In this document: positions 37,523-46,913 of the stretch, piece by piece
How positions within the stretch are numbered: the stretch's first letter is position 1
Layout: each line of letters starts with the position of its first letter
From: Halomonadaceae bacterium T82-2
Lineage (GTDB): Bacteria; Pseudomonadota; Gammaproteobacteria; Pseudomonadales; Halomonadaceae
Length of the DNA stretch: 64,000 nucleotides
Direction of reading: 5' to 3'
NCBI GenBank assembly: GCA_001577635.1
Contig: LSBP01000010.1
Coordinates: forward strand, 1 to 64,000
Notes under the pieces: generated by a model
Databases searched by the model: none
Told to the model about the DNA's origin: nothing
What the model saw: only the letters and a program-made list of their open reading frames with translations
Position numbers and translations under genes: made by a program

Positions 37523-38131
37523 TCAGGACTCGACGCGTTCGGCGTCGGGGCGGGCCTGCGGCTGGAAGCGCAGGAAAGGCTCCAGCCGCGCCGGGTTGGC
37601 CTCGCCCACGTGGCAAAGCTGATCGGCGATTTCCGCATACTGGCGCAGCACGGGCTCCATCAGGCGTTGCCGGACCGGGTCCTGACCGGCCGCCTCGGCC
37701 TCCTGCGCCAGCCACTCGAACAGCCGCGCCAGGCGATGGTAGTTGGGATCGCCGCGGCCGGTATTGCCGCGCAGTGCATCGATGGACAGGCAGCGCAGTA
37801 CGCTGCGCTTGTTGGGGTCGAGGCTTTCTCGCTCCAGCAGCAGTTCCGCCTGATGCACGAAGCGCTCCATGAGCTGCGTGGTTTCCAGGCCGCGCTGCTG
37901 GGCCTGCTGGAGTTCCAGGCTCCGGGTCAGGGCGCGCTGTTGCAGGCGCTGCTGGTGGGCCAGCATCACCAGCAGGATGAGCACGCCCATGGCCGCAACC
38001 AGGGACAGGGCATAGCCGCCGTAGGCGGCCAGCGTATCGGCCGGCAGGGGCCAGCTCGGGGCGCTGGCCATGACGCCCAGGCCGCCCAGCGCCAGCGTGG
38101 CCAGCACGATAATGACAACGACTGCAATCAC
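37523..38131 (-). CDS. Membrane-anchored coiled-coil protein of unknown function
   Basis: A 202-residue protein from a GTG start with GGGAG upstream. It has two N-terminal membrane helices (about residues 2-20 and 38-62), then a Gln/Leu/Arg-rich coiled coil (about 65-115, QQRLQQRALTRSLELQQAQQ) and a helical C-terminal domain. Family not recognised. It lies tail to tail with ridA (6 bp) and 113 bp beyond the end of the pigment operon on the same strand, so cotranscription with the operon is possible but unproven. Confidence 0.6.
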   Translation of the reverse strand: MIAVVVIIVLATLALGGLGVMASAPSWPLPADTLAAYGGYALSLVAAMGVLILLVMLAHQQRLQQRALTRSLELQQAQQRGLETTQLMERFVHQAELLLERESLDPNKRSVLRCLSIDALRGNTGRGDPNYHRLARLFEWLAQEAEAAGQDPVRQRLMEPVLRQYAEIADQLCHVGEANPARLEPFLRFQPQARPDAERVES

Positions 38132-38244
38132 ACCACGTCTCCCTCGATCCGTGAGCCGGAGCAGAAATCCGGTATTCCCCGATGTTATCGGCCGACGGGC
38201 GCAAAAACTTAGCAAGCCTGTGGCAATGGCCTGTCGAGGCCTGC

Positions 38245-38982
38245 CTAGCACAGCCCGCCGTTGACCGAGAGCACCTGCCGGGTGATGTAGCCGGCATCCG
38301 GGCCGCACAGGAAGCTCACTGCGCCGGCGACCTCGTCGGCGGTGCCCGGGCGCTGCATGGGAATGGCGCGCCGGGCCGCCTCGGTGGCCTCGGCGTCGAC
38401 CATGTCGGTTTCGATCAACCCCGGCGCCACGGCGTTGACGGTAATGCGCCGCTTGGCCAGCTCCACCGCCAGCGCCTTGACCGCGCCGATCAGCCCGGCC
38501 TTGGCGGCGCTGTAGTTGACCTGGCCGCGGTTGCCGATCAGCCCGGACACCGAGGACATCACCACGATGCGGCCCGGCCGCCGCCGGCGGATCATCGGCA
38601 TGACCAGCGGGTGCACCACGTTGTAGAAGCCGTCGAGGCTGGTCGACAGCACGCTGTCCCAGGCCGTGTCGGTCAGCGCCGGGAAGGCGCCGTCGGCGGT
38701 GATGCCGGCGTTGCAGACCACGCCGTAGTAGGCGCCGTGGGCCGCGATGTCGGCCTCCAGGGTGGCGCGGGCCGCCGCACGGTCGGTCACGTCGAAGCAC
38801 AGCACCCGCGCCGCGCGCCCCATGGCGCGAATCTCCTCCGCGACCGCCTCGGCCTGCGCCTGCTGGCGACGGCAGTGCAGCACCACATCGAAGCCGTCGC
38901 GGGCCAGGCGCAGGGCCACGGCGCGGCCGATCCCCCGGCTCGAGCCGGTGACGAGGACGGTGTCGGGGCGGGAGTCAGGCAT
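38245..38982 (-). CDS. apeQ: 3-ketoacyl-ACP reductase of aryl polyene pathway
   Basis: A 245-residue short-chain dehydrogenase of the FabG type. The NADPH loop is VTGSSRGIG; catalytic Ser-Tyr-Lys is visible as MSSVSGLIG followed by YSAAK. It reduces the beta-keto group after each elongation of the polyene. Last gene of the operon, overlapping the dehydratase gene by eight bases. The symbol is assigned from position and function relative to the E. coli aryl polyene cluster (apeQ). Confidence 0.8.
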   Translation of the reverse strand: MPDSRPDTVLVTGSSRGIGRAVALRLARDGFDVVLHCRRQQAQAEAVAEEIRAMGRAARVLCFDVTDRAAARATLEADIAAHGAYYGVVCNAGITADGAFPALTDTAWDSVLSTSLDGFYNVVHPLVMPMIRRRRPGRIVVMSSVSGLIGNRGQVNYSAAKAGLIGAVKALAVELAKRRITVNAVAPGLIETDMVDAEATEAARRAIPMQRPGTADEVAGAVSFLCGPDAGYITRQVLSVNGGLC

Positions 38983-39427
38983 GCGTGGCCTCCTCGTCGG
39001 CGGGCTGGAAGATGGTCAGCCGGCCCTCGGCCAGCAGGGTGTCGTCGTCGGCCGCGAGCACGCGGCCCGCGAAGTGGGCCAGGCCGTTGTCGGCGACGAA
39101 ATCGCGCGTGACCTGCACGCGCAGCGCCCGGTCCACCGGGAAGGCGGGGCGGTGGCTGGTGAAGCGTCGCGTGCCGACGAGAAACCCCACCGCCGGGGTC
39201 GCACCGTGCCGGGCGGCGTGCCAGCCGGCCCAGGCGGCGACGCCCTGCGCCAGCCACTCGAGGGCGACCCAGCCCGGCACCGCGCCGTCGCTATGGAACA
39301 GGCGATTGGTGGCGGGGTCGACGCTGGCACTCAGCGAGGTCTCGTCCACCGCCAGCAGGCGATCGAGCAGACACATGGCCCCCTGCTGGGGGACGTAGGG
39401 CGCGATCGCGCAGGGCAGGGGCGTCAT
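38975..39427 (-). CDS. apeP: Hotdog-fold dehydratase of aryl polyene pathway
   Basis: A 150-residue hotdog protein related to FabZ/FabA-type 3-hydroxyacyl-ACP dehydratases (ApeP type). The N-terminal IAPYVPQQGAMCLLDRL and central GAVPGWVALEWLAQGVAAWAG match the family's active-site loop and helix. It introduces the double bond after ketoreduction. It sits between the ketosynthase and ketoreductase genes and overlaps both. Confidence 0.78.
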   Translation of the reverse strand: MTPLPCAIAPYVPQQGAMCLLDRLLAVDETSLSASVDPATNRLFHSDGAVPGWVALEWLAQGVAAWAGWHAARHGATPAVGFLVGTRRFTSHRPAFPVDRALRVQVTRDFVADNGLAHFAGRVLAADDDTLLAEGRLTIFQPADEEATHA

Positions 39428-40620
39428 GGACCGTCCTCCGGCGCGTCGCGGGCCAGCAGCAGGCTGACGTTGTTGCCGCCGAAGGCGAAGGAATTGGACA
39501 GCGCGACGCGGGGCGCCCCTTCGGGAGTGTTGACCAGCGGCAGTCGCGGCAGCTCGGGGTCGTCGACGCCGTCATGCACATGGCGCGGCAGGAAGCCGTG
39601 GTGCAGGGCCAGCCAGCAGAACGCGGCCTCCAGCGCGCCGGCCGCACCCAGCGTATGCCCGGTCAATGCCTTGGTGGAGCTGCAGGCCGGGGGTGTGGCG
39701 AACAGCTCGCTGACCGCCCGGGCCTCCATGGCATCGTTGTGGCCGGTGCCGGTGCCGTGCAGGTTGAGGTAGTCCACCGCCTCGGGCGCGCAACCGGCCT
39801 GGTCCAGGGCGGCGGCCATCGCCGCGCGGGCGCCGCTGCCGTCGGGGCGCGGGGCACTGACATGGTAGGCATCGCTGCTCTCGCCGGCGCCGAGCAGCTG
39901 AATGCCGCCGGGCTCGCGGGTCACCAAGAACAGCGCGGCGGCCTCGCCGAGGTTGATGCCGGCGCGGTTGGCGGAAAACGGCAGGCTGGGCGCGTCGCTG
40001 ACCGCCTCGAGACTGGCGAAGCCGTTGACCGTCAGCCGGCAGAGGCTGTCGGCGCCGCCGGCGATCACCGCGTCGCACTCCCCGGCCAGCAGCAGGCGTC
40101 GCGCGCTGGCCAGGGCCCGGGCGCTGGAGCTGCACGCCGTGGACAGCACATGTACCGGCCCGGTCAGTCCCAGCCGCTCGGCGACGCAGCGGGCCGGGGC
40201 ACCCAGCTCCTGGCGCGCATACTGGAAGTCCTCGGGCAGCGGGCCGTCACGCCCGGCGACGGCCAGGGCCTGCTCGGTCTCGCCGATTCCCGAGGTGCTG
40301 CTGCCCAGCACCACGCCGATGCGCTCGCGGGGGTGGCGTGCCAGCACGGCCTCGAGGCTTGGCCCCAGGCGCTCGAGGGCCCGGGCCAGCAGCCGGTTGT
40401 TGCGGCTGCGGTGCGCCGCCGGCCAGTCCGCGTCGGCGGGCAGGGGCACCGTCACCCGGCCCAGCGGCAGGCGCCGGCCGGGGGTGAAGGCATCGCTCGC
40501 CGTCAGCCCGCGGCGGCCTTCGCGCAGGGCGGCCATCACCGGGAGCAGGTCGTCGCCCAGGCTGCAGACCACGCCGGGGGCGGAGAGACGGCACGGCGAT
40601 CGAACAGTGGCATCACTCAT
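39424..40620 (-). CDS. apeO: Beta-ketoacyl-ACP synthase of aryl polyene pathway
   Basis: A 398-residue ketosynthase of the FabF fold. Cys is in VLSTACSSSARAL, and the two His in LNLHGTGTGHNDAME and TKALTGHTLGAAGALEA complete the catalytic triad. It elongates the aryl-primed chain, pairing with the short chain-length factor at the other end of the operon (ApeO/ApeC type). The ATG at 40620 lies inside the 3' end of the lipoprotein gene. Confidence 0.85.
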   Translation of the reverse strand: MSDATVRSPCRLSAPGVVCSLGDDLLPVMAALREGRRGLTASDAFTPGRRLPLGRVTVPLPADADWPAAHRSRNNRLLARALERLGPSLEAVLARHPRERIGVVLGSSTSGIGETEQALAVAGRDGPLPEDFQYARQELGAPARCVAERLGLTGPVHVLSTACSSSARALASARRLLLAGECDAVIAGGADSLCRLTVNGFASLEAVSDAPSLPFSANRAGINLGEAAALFLVTREPGGIQLLGAGESSDAYHVSAPRPDGSGARAAMAAALDQAGCAPEAVDYLNLHGTGTGHNDAMEARAVSELFATPPACSSTKALTGHTLGAAGALEAAFCWLALHHGFLPRHVHDGVDDPELPRLPLVNTPEGAPRVALSNSFAFGGNNVSLLLARDAPEDGP

Positions 40621-41191
40621 GGGAGGTCTCCGGCAGCGGGGAAATGCGCAGGCGGTAGCCGCCCCGGCGATCGTCGAGCCGCACCGTCTCGGCGCGGGCG
40701 AACTCGGCGTCGGCCGGGGTAATACGAGCCACCGTGCGCCCATGATGGCGAATGATACGGGCTCCGTCGGCGACGTCCACCGTCCAGGGCGTGCCGTCGA
40801 AGGCGGCCTGCAGCGCGGCGACCGGCCACAGGCACCAGTCGAGCCGGGCGGCGAGCCAGTCGGCCGGCGGCAGCGTGTCGCCGAGCGTCGCCAGCGGCAC
40901 GTCGCCCTCGCGATAGCGGCTGTCGCCGTCCTCGTGGATCAGGGTCACCAGCCGCTGACCGTAGGGCGTGAGGAAGGCCGCCCGCCAGCCGGCGCCCCGG
41001 ACGCGCAGCACCGCCAGCAGGGTCCGGGGTGCGCGCCGCGTGTCGTCCGGGATCAGGCTGATGCGCCGCTGGACGGTGGTCGCCGTCGCGGCCAGAGACT
41101 GGCGCGGCGCGGGCGGCAGCGGCGGGGCCAGCGAGCAACCGCCGAGCAGCAATGCCAGGCAGGCGGCCGGCCAGACCGGACGGCGTTTCAT
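40613..41191 (-). CDS. DUF3261 lipoprotein of aryl polyene cluster
   Basis: A 192-residue predicted lipoprotein. The N-terminus KRRPVWPAACLALLLGGCSL has a lipobox (LGGC) with Cys at about residue 19. The rest fits the DUF3261 family found in aryl polyene clusters, which is presumed to act at the outer membrane during pigment delivery. It overlaps genes on both sides. Confidence 0.75.
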   Translation of the reverse strand: MKRRPVWPAACLALLLGGCSLAPPLPPAPRQSLAATATTVQRRISLIPDDTRRAPRTLLAVLRVRGAGWRAAFLTPYGQRLVTLIHEDGDSRYREGDVPLATLGDTLPPADWLAARLDWCLWPVAALQAAFDGTPWTVDVADGARIIRHHGRTVARITPADAEFARAETVRLDDRRGGYRLRISPLPETSHE

Positions 41192-42435
41192 GGGCGGGCC
41201 TCCGGAAGAGGCCCGCACAGCTCGGCCAGCAGGTCGAGCCGCCGCCGGCTGGCGGTGACCAGGGGGTTGCCGCGGTCCCAGGCGTAGCCGGCGAGTACCG
41301 CGCTGATCCGGCGGCGCAGCTCGGCGGGCGGGTCGGGGTGAAAGATGATGCGCTGCAGGCGGCCGTCGTACCAGGCGTCGACGAAGGCGCGGAAGGTGGC
41401 AATCCCGGCGCGCAGCGGGCGTTCGAACTCGGCTGCCCAGTCGGGCGACTCGTCGGCCAGCGTACGCTCGACCAGCGGCACGGCCATGTCCGCCGAGCGC
41501 AGCGCGATGGTCACCCCGGAGGAGAACACCGGGTCGAGGAATTCGCCGGCGTTGCCGAGCAGCGCAAAGCCCGGGCCGTGCAGGCGCTCGACGTCGGCGG
41601 AATAGCCGGCCAGTGACTCCACCGGACGCACCGGCTGGGCCCCGGCGAGCAGCTCGCCGAACCGCGGTTCGGCGTCGACCAGCGCCCGCCAGCGGCTTTC
41701 GGCATCGCTTCCGGCGGCCTCGAGGGTCGCGGTGTCGCCGACCACGCCCACCGAGGCGCGGCCGTCGCGAAACGGAATCAGCCAGTACCACAGCCGCGCG
41801 TCATCGGGATGCACGCCGATCAGGATCTTGTCGCGGTCGAAGCGCGCATCGAGTTCGGTCGCCACATGGGTGAACAGGGCCGTGCGGGACTCGAGCCGCG
41901 GGTCGCGGGCCAGCCCCAGCCGGCGGGCCAGCACGCGGCCGTAGCCGCTGGCATCGAGGATGAAGCGCGTCTCGAGCCGTCGAGTGTGGCCGGTGTCATC
42001 GCGCACCGTGAGCCGGGGGTGCCGGGCGTCGGGCTCGACGGCATCCACCGTGGTGGCGAAGTCGACCCGGGCGCCGCGTGCCCGGGCGGCCTCGATCAGG
42101 CGCTGGTCGAAGTCGGCCCGTTCCACCTGAAAGGTGGTGGACCAGCCCGGCGTGGTCTTGTCGTGGAAGTCGATGACGGTCGATACGCCGCGATGGGTGA
42201 AGGCGGCGCCGTTCTTGAGCTGGTAGTCGCCGGCCAGGACGGTATCGAGCAGCCCGGCGCGCTCGAGGTGTTCCATGCACTGGGGCAGCAGGCTCTCGCC
42301 GATCGAGAAGCGGGGGAATTGCGTGCGTTCGACGACCTGCACTCGATAGCCGGCATCGGCGAGTCGGGCGGCGGCCAGGGCGCCGGCTGGGCCGGCGCCG
42401 ATCACGACCACGTCGCTGGTGTCAGTGTTCGCCAT
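41188..42435 (-). CDS. FAD-dependent oxidoreductase with flavin halogenase motif
   Basis: A 415-residue flavoprotein. The dinucleotide fold is VVVIGAGPAGALAAARL, and a second FAD motif is GFALLGNAGEFLDPVFSSG. W216-Y-W-L-I-P221 matches WxWxIP, the signature of flavin-dependent halogenases, and K74 in YQLKNGAAF lies where halogenases keep the catalytic lysine. It belongs to the halogenase-like branch often annotated in aryl polyene and flexirubin clusters. Halogenation of the aryl head group is possible; hydroxylation or reduction is the alternative. It overlaps the MMPL gene by 14 bp. Confidence 0.78.
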   Translation of the reverse strand: MANTDTSDVVVIGAGPAGALAAARLADAGYRVQVVERTQFPRFSIGESLLPQCMEHLERAGLLDTVLAGDYQLKNGAAFTHRGVSTVIDFHDKTTPGWSTTFQVERADFDQRLIEAARARGARVDFATTVDAVEPDARHPRLTVRDDTGHTRRLETRFILDASGYGRVLARRLGLARDPRLESRTALFTHVATELDARFDRDKILIGVHPDDARLWYWLIPFRDGRASVGVVGDTATLEAAGSDAESRWRALVDAEPRFGELLAGAQPVRPVESLAGYSADVERLHGPGFALLGNAGEFLDPVFSSGVTIALRSADMAVPLVERTLADESPDWAAEFERPLRAGIATFRAFVDAWYDGRLQRIIFHPDPPAELRRRISAVLAGYAWDRGNPLVTASRRRLDLLAELCGPLPEARP

Positions 42436-44758
42436 GCGGTCTCTCCTTGATGCGAGGCGGGGCGGGACGCACCCAGGGCACCAGCAGCCCGACCAGCGTC
42501 AGGCCGATGAGGCAGGTCAGCCCCAGGTAGTGCAGCGCCGGCGTGGCGCTGAACGCGAGCAGGCCGAAGGCCAGCACGCTGGTCAGCGTGGACAGGCTGA
42601 CCGCCAGCCAGGTCGCCGGGCGCCGCGCATGCTCGGCGCTGAAGATGCCGGCGTCCAGGCCGATCCCCAGCACCAGCAGCATGCCCAGCTGGCTGAACAC
42701 GTTCAACGGCACCCCCGCGACGGCGTACACCGCCAGGGTGCCGAGCAGGGCGCCCAGCGCGGGCGTGACCACGCGCCAGGCCTGCCGACGGTAGCGCAGC
42801 ACGAGCCCGGCGGTCAGCAGGGCCAGGGCCAGGCCGACCCACAGGCTGACGTGCCGGCGCAGCTCGCCGAGCAGTCGCGACAGGCGCGCCACGCGATCGA
42901 CGTAGCAGACATCGGGCCGGGCGTCGGCGAGGGCCGCCAGGCGCCGGCCTTCCGCCGCGCTGTCGACGCCGTTGAGCACCAGGGTGGCGGCCAGGCGCGT
43001 GGTGCCGTCGTCGGCCGTGACCGGCCCCAGCCACAGCCGGCGGTCGGCCGTGCCGGCGGGGGCGTCGAGCCAGGTGGCGACATCCAGCCGCGGTACGCTG
43101 TCGAGGGTGGCGCGGGCCTTGTCGATCACCGAGCCCGGCAGGCCGGCGCGTTCGACCAGCGTCGCCAGCGGCTCGCCGTAGAGGCGGCGCACCGCGGCGA
43201 GATTGGCGTCCTGCATGCGGGGCGGCGGCACGCGGTCGGCCAGATTGCGGTAGCCGATCGTCAGGCCGTCGGCGCTGGCCGTGTCCAGTCGCTGACCGAG
43301 GGTGGCCAGCCGCTCGAGCAGGGCGGGCTCGTCGTCGGCGGTCACCAGAAAGTAGCGGCTGCCGGTGTCACGGCCCAGCAGGCTCTGGACCTGGCGCTCC
43401 TCGGCCAGCTGCGCGGACGACGAGGGGTTGAGCAGGCGCAGGCTGTCGTCGGCGGTCAGCCGCCAGGCGATCACGCCCAGCAGGATCAGTGCCACCACGG
43501 CCAACCAGCCGGGCGCCAGCGTACGACGCGGCGTGGTGAGCGACCACCAGCGTGCGGCGATCCGGGCGGTGGCGGGGTGCACCGGCAGCGCCAGGCGGGG
43601 CAGCCACAGCACGCCGGTCAGCCAGGCACCGGCGAGCCCGGCGGCGGCGAACAGGGCCATCTGGCGCAGCCCCGGCATCGGTGCGAGGGCCAGGGCCAGA
43701 TAGGCGGCGAGGCTGGAAACCAGCCCCAGGGCCAGGCCGGGTAGCAGCGGCCGCAGGTGAAAGCGCCGGCCCTGGACGGCGCGTTCGCACTGCAGGTGCA
43801 GGGCATAGTCGATGGCCACGCCGATCAGGCTGGCACCGAAGGCCAGGGTGAGCAGGTGCAGCCGGCCGAACAGCGCCAGCGTCAGCGGCGTGGCGACCAG
43901 CAGGCCGCCGGCCAGCGGCAGCAGCAGGGCGAGCAGGGTGCGTGGCGAGCGAAACACCGCCAGCAGGATGACGATCAGCGCCAGAAAGGCCCCCAGCCCG
44001 ATGGTGGTGATCTCGTGGCGGGCCTGACGCGCGCCGCCGGCGGCGTGGAAGATCAGCCCCGAATGCAGCAGCCGGGCATCGGGATGCGCGGCTTCGAAGG
44101 CACGCAGCGCCCGAGTGAGTGCCTGCTGGGCCGACGGGGCATAGGGGGTGTCGGCCAGCCGGCCGATCAGCAGCGAGCGGCGCGTGCCATCCCGGTCACG
44201 CACCGTGAGCAGGCCCTGCCAGCTCGAGACGGGGCTGTCGTCCTGCTGGGCCAGCCAGCGGTCGAGCAGCCCGAAGGGGTCGGCCACCGGCTCGGGGTCG
44301 CCACCCGGCGAGAACAGCCGCGCCAGGGCCGGCTGAACCAGCGAGGTGCCGCCGTCCTGCTCGATCGCCTGCCGCAGCGACGGAGTGAGCAGCCGGTAGC
44401 GGTAAGGGCCTAAAACGGCGGCGGGATCGCTGTCGGCGAAGTCCACGTCCCGCCAGTCGAGGCGGGTCAGCAGCCGGCCGCCGTCGGCGGCGGAGAGCCG
44501 CTCGGCGAGATCGGCGGTGGCCCGGGGCAGGGCCGGCGCGTCAAGCAGCAGCACGAAGCGATCCTCGAAGGCGCGGCCGAGCCGGGCGTCGGCGCGTTCG
44601 AGCAGCGGATTCTGGCGGTCCTGGGGCAGCAGCGCGGTCAGTCGCGTGTCGCTGGGCAGCCCGTCGCGCAGCTGCCAGGCCAGGCTCACCACGCCGGCCA
44701 ACAGCACCAGCCCCCATAGCCGGGCGAGGTGCTTGCCGAGGGCCGCCGGGCGCGTCAC
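42422..44758 (-). CDS. MMPL/RND family exporter of aryl polyene cluster
   Basis: A 778-residue inner membrane protein of the MMPL (RND) family. It has a first helix near residues 13-30, a periplasmic loop of about 230 residues, a block of five helices (to about 415), a second periplasmic loop and a final block of five or six helices. It is thought to lift the lipid-like pigment out of the inner membrane, with the LolA-like protein as periplasmic shuttle. Its start overlaps no gene but is coupled to the LolA gene by an ATGA overlap. Confidence 0.85.
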   Translation of the reverse strand: MTRPAALGKHLARLWGLVLLAGVVSLAWQLRDGLPSDTRLTALLPQDRQNPLLERADARLGRAFEDRFVLLLDAPALPRATADLAERLSAADGGRLLTRLDWRDVDFADSDPAAVLGPYRYRLLTPSLRQAIEQDGGTSLVQPALARLFSPGGDPEPVADPFGLLDRWLAQQDDSPVSSWQGLLTVRDRDGTRRSLLIGRLADTPYAPSAQQALTRALRAFEAAHPDARLLHSGLIFHAAGGARQARHEITTIGLGAFLALIVILLAVFRSPRTLLALLLPLAGGLLVATPLTLALFGRLHLLTLAFGASLIGVAIDYALHLQCERAVQGRRFHLRPLLPGLALGLVSSLAAYLALALAPMPGLRQMALFAAAGLAGAWLTGVLWLPRLALPVHPATARIAARWWSLTTPRRTLAPGWLAVVALILLGVIAWRLTADDSLRLLNPSSSAQLAEERQVQSLLGRDTGSRYFLVTADDEPALLERLATLGQRLDTASADGLTIGYRNLADRVPPPRMQDANLAAVRRLYGEPLATLVERAGLPGSVIDKARATLDSVPRLDVATWLDAPAGTADRRLWLGPVTADDGTTRLAATLVLNGVDSAAEGRRLAALADARPDVCYVDRVARLSRLLGELRRHVSLWVGLALALLTAGLVLRYRRQAWRVVTPALGALLGTLAVYAVAGVPLNVFSQLGMLLVLGIGLDAGIFSAEHARRPATWLAVSLSTLTSVLAFGLLAFSATPALHYLGLTCLIGLTLVGLLVPWVRPAPPRIKERPHGEH

Positions 44759-45318
44759 GGGTCGCTTCCGGCCAGGGGCTGCAGGTCGCTGAAGCGTACC
44801 GTGAGGGTGTCGCCGTCGGCGGTCTCGAGCCGCAGGCGCTCGACGTAGCGGCCGCCGGCGAGCGTCACCTCGGCGAGACGCTCGCGCAGGGCGGCCTGGC
44901 GGGGCGCGAGCGCCACCTGCCAGGCCGTGGCGTCGCCGCTCAGGGTCAGCGAGAAGCGCCGTTCGAGCGCCTGCCAGTCGCCGTCGAGCAGGTTCAGCAG
45001 CAGTGCGGCGATCTGGCGACGGCGTCGGTCATCGCCGGTATCGCCCGGCGCGTCGTCCGCCGCGCGGGCGTCGGCGGGCGTGAAGACCTGGCGGTCCTCG
45101 ACCGGTTGCTCCAGCGCCCAGACGACCCGCTTACCGCGCTGATAGGTGAAGTGCCCGCGGCTCTCCAGATCGGTATCCAGGTCGGCGAGGTGGCGGGTCT
45201 GCACGAAGCGACCGCTCAACCCCTGGGTGTCGCCGAGCCGGTGCTGGAGGTCGGCGAGGTCGAAGGCCAGGGCCGGACTCGACAGCAGTCCCAGCATGAG
45301 CAGTACGAACAGGCGCAT
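44755..45318 (-). CDS. LolA-like outer membrane carrier protein
   Basis: A 187-residue secreted protein with a signal peptide (MRLFVLLMLGLLSSPALA) and a LolA-like fold, including LSGRFVQTRHL and GHFTYQRGKRVVWAL. LolA homologues in aryl polyene clusters presumably shuttle the hydrophobic pigment across the periplasm. It overlaps the MMPL gene by four bases and follows the ammonia-lyase by 20 bp. Confidence 0.8.
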   Translation of the reverse strand: MRLFVLLMLGLLSSPALAFDLADLQHRLGDTQGLSGRFVQTRHLADLDTDLESRGHFTYQRGKRVVWALEQPVEDRQVFTPADARAADDAPGDTGDDRRRRQIAALLLNLLDGDWQALERRFSLTLSGDATAWQVALAPRQAALRERLAEVTLAGGRYVERLRLETADGDTLTVRFSDLQPLAGSDP

Positions 45319-45338
45319 GACAATCTCCGGTCGATGGG

Positions 45339-46913
45339 TCAGTCGGCGGTGTGGGCCGGGGTGTCGGGGTACAGCGTGGCGGCGAGTTCGGGCAGGACCC
45401 GACACAGCCGTCGCAGCTCGTCCTCGAGGGGGCGGTCCTCGGCCAGCGGCGCGATGTGCGTGCGGCAGGCGGCGAGCCAGGCGGCCAGCACCGCCGGCGG
45501 CTCGTCGCTCAGGCTCCGGCGCAGCTCGAGTGCCTGGCAGGCGGCGTGGAGCACGCCGGCGACGACCTGCTCGACGAGCGTGAGCACGCGCAGGGCATCG
45601 CGGGCGGCGATGGTGCCCAGGCTCACCTTGTCCTGATTGTGGCACTCGGTGGAGCGCGAGAAGACGCTGGCCGGCAGGCTGTGCTGGAGCGCCTCGGCCG
45701 TCCACGCCGAGACACCGATCTGCACCGCCTTGTAGCCGTGGTTGAGCGCCGCGCGCTCGGGCTCGGCGCCGCTCAGGTTGGCCGGCAGGCCGTGGTTGTA
45801 GCGGGGGTCGACCAGCAGGGCCAGCTGGCGGTCGAGCAGGTCGGCGAGGTTGGCGGCCAGGGGCTTCAGCGCGTCCATGGCGAAGGCGATGTGACCGCCA
45901 TAGAAATGGCCGCCGTGCAGCACCGTCTCGCCGTCGGGGTCGATCAGCGGGTTGTCGTTGGCACTGTTGAGCTCGTCCTCGATGAAGCGGCGCAGCCAGC
46001 CGAGGCTGTCCTCGAGCACGCCGATCACGTGCGGCGCGCAGCGGGTCGAGTAGCGGTCCTGCAGGCGCGGCGAGTTGCGTGGGGTGCGGGCCTCGGCGTC
46101 GACGGCAAGATCGGCGCGCAGGCGGGCGGCGATGCGCTGCTGGCCGGGATGCGGCTTGGCGGCGAACAGGGTGGCGTCGAAGTGGTAGGGGTTGCCGTCC
46201 AGCGCCCAGACGTTCATCGCCGTGGCCCGAGTGGCGAGCCGCGAGAGATGTTCGGCGCGCTCCCAGGCCAGGCAGGCCAGGGCGGTCATCACCGCGGTAC
46301 CGTTCATCAGCGCCAGGCCTTCCTTGGGGCGCAGCCGGTAGGGGGCGAGGCCGCGCTCGGCGAAGGCCTCGGCGGTGGCGCGGCGGTGGCCGCGGTCGTA
46401 GACCTCGCGTTCGCCGCAGAGCACCGCGGCCAGGTACGACAGCGGGGTGAGGTCGCCGCTGGCGCCCACCGAGCCTTCGGTGGGGATGACCGGTATCACG
46501 TCCTCCTCGAGCAGCCAGACGAGGCGTTCGAGCAGGGTCCACGACGCCCCGGACAGGCCGCGGCACAGCGAGATCAGCCGCACGACGACCACGGCGCGGG
46601 CGGTCTCGACGTCCAGCACCTCGCCCAGGCCGCAGCCATGGAAGGTATACAGCTGTCGGGGCAGGGCCTCGAGCTGGTCGGCGGGTACCGCGCGGGTACA
46701 GGCGTCGCCGAAGCCGGTGGTCACGCCGTAGATGACGCCGTCCTCGTCGAGCAGGCGCTCGAGAAAGGCCGGGCCGGCCTCGATGCGGCGGCGGAAGGCA
46801 GGGGCGTCGGTGAGGCGCACGCGGCAGTCGCGCCGCGCGACCCGCGCGACGCTCTCGAGCGGGACGGGGGTGCCGTCCAGCGTCAGCCAGGGGCGAGTGT
46901 TGTCAGCGGTCAT
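45339..46913 (-). CDS. Aromatic amino acid ammonia-lyase (HAL/PAL/TAL family)
   Basis: A 524-residue MIO-dependent lyase. The MIO-forming Ala-Ser-Gly lies in GASGDLTPLSYLA. At the substrate-selectivity position, where histidases have Ser-His, it shows Phe-His (YTFHGCGLG), arguing against plain histidine specificity. In this operon it most likely deaminates tyrosine or phenylalanine to a cinnamate-type acid that primes the polyene. Histidase is the alternative, but no hut genes are present. Confidence 0.82.
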   Translation of the reverse strand: MTADNTRPWLTLDGTPVPLESVARVARRDCRVRLTDAPAFRRRIEAGPAFLERLLDEDGVIYGVTTGFGDACTRAVPADQLEALPRQLYTFHGCGLGEVLDVETARAVVVVRLISLCRGLSGASWTLLERLVWLLEEDVIPVIPTEGSVGASGDLTPLSYLAAVLCGEREVYDRGHRRATAEAFAERGLAPYRLRPKEGLALMNGTAVMTALACLAWERAEHLSRLATRATAMNVWALDGNPYHFDATLFAAKPHPGQQRIAARLRADLAVDAEARTPRNSPRLQDRYSTRCAPHVIGVLEDSLGWLRRFIEDELNSANDNPLIDPDGETVLHGGHFYGGHIAFAMDALKPLAANLADLLDRQLALLVDPRYNHGLPANLSGAEPERAALNHGYKAVQIGVSAWTAEALQHSLPASVFSRSTECHNQDKVSLGTIAARDALRVLTLVEQVVAGVLHAACQALELRRSLSDEPPAVLAAWLAACRTHIAPLAEDRPLEDELRRLCRVLPELAATLYPDTPAHTAD

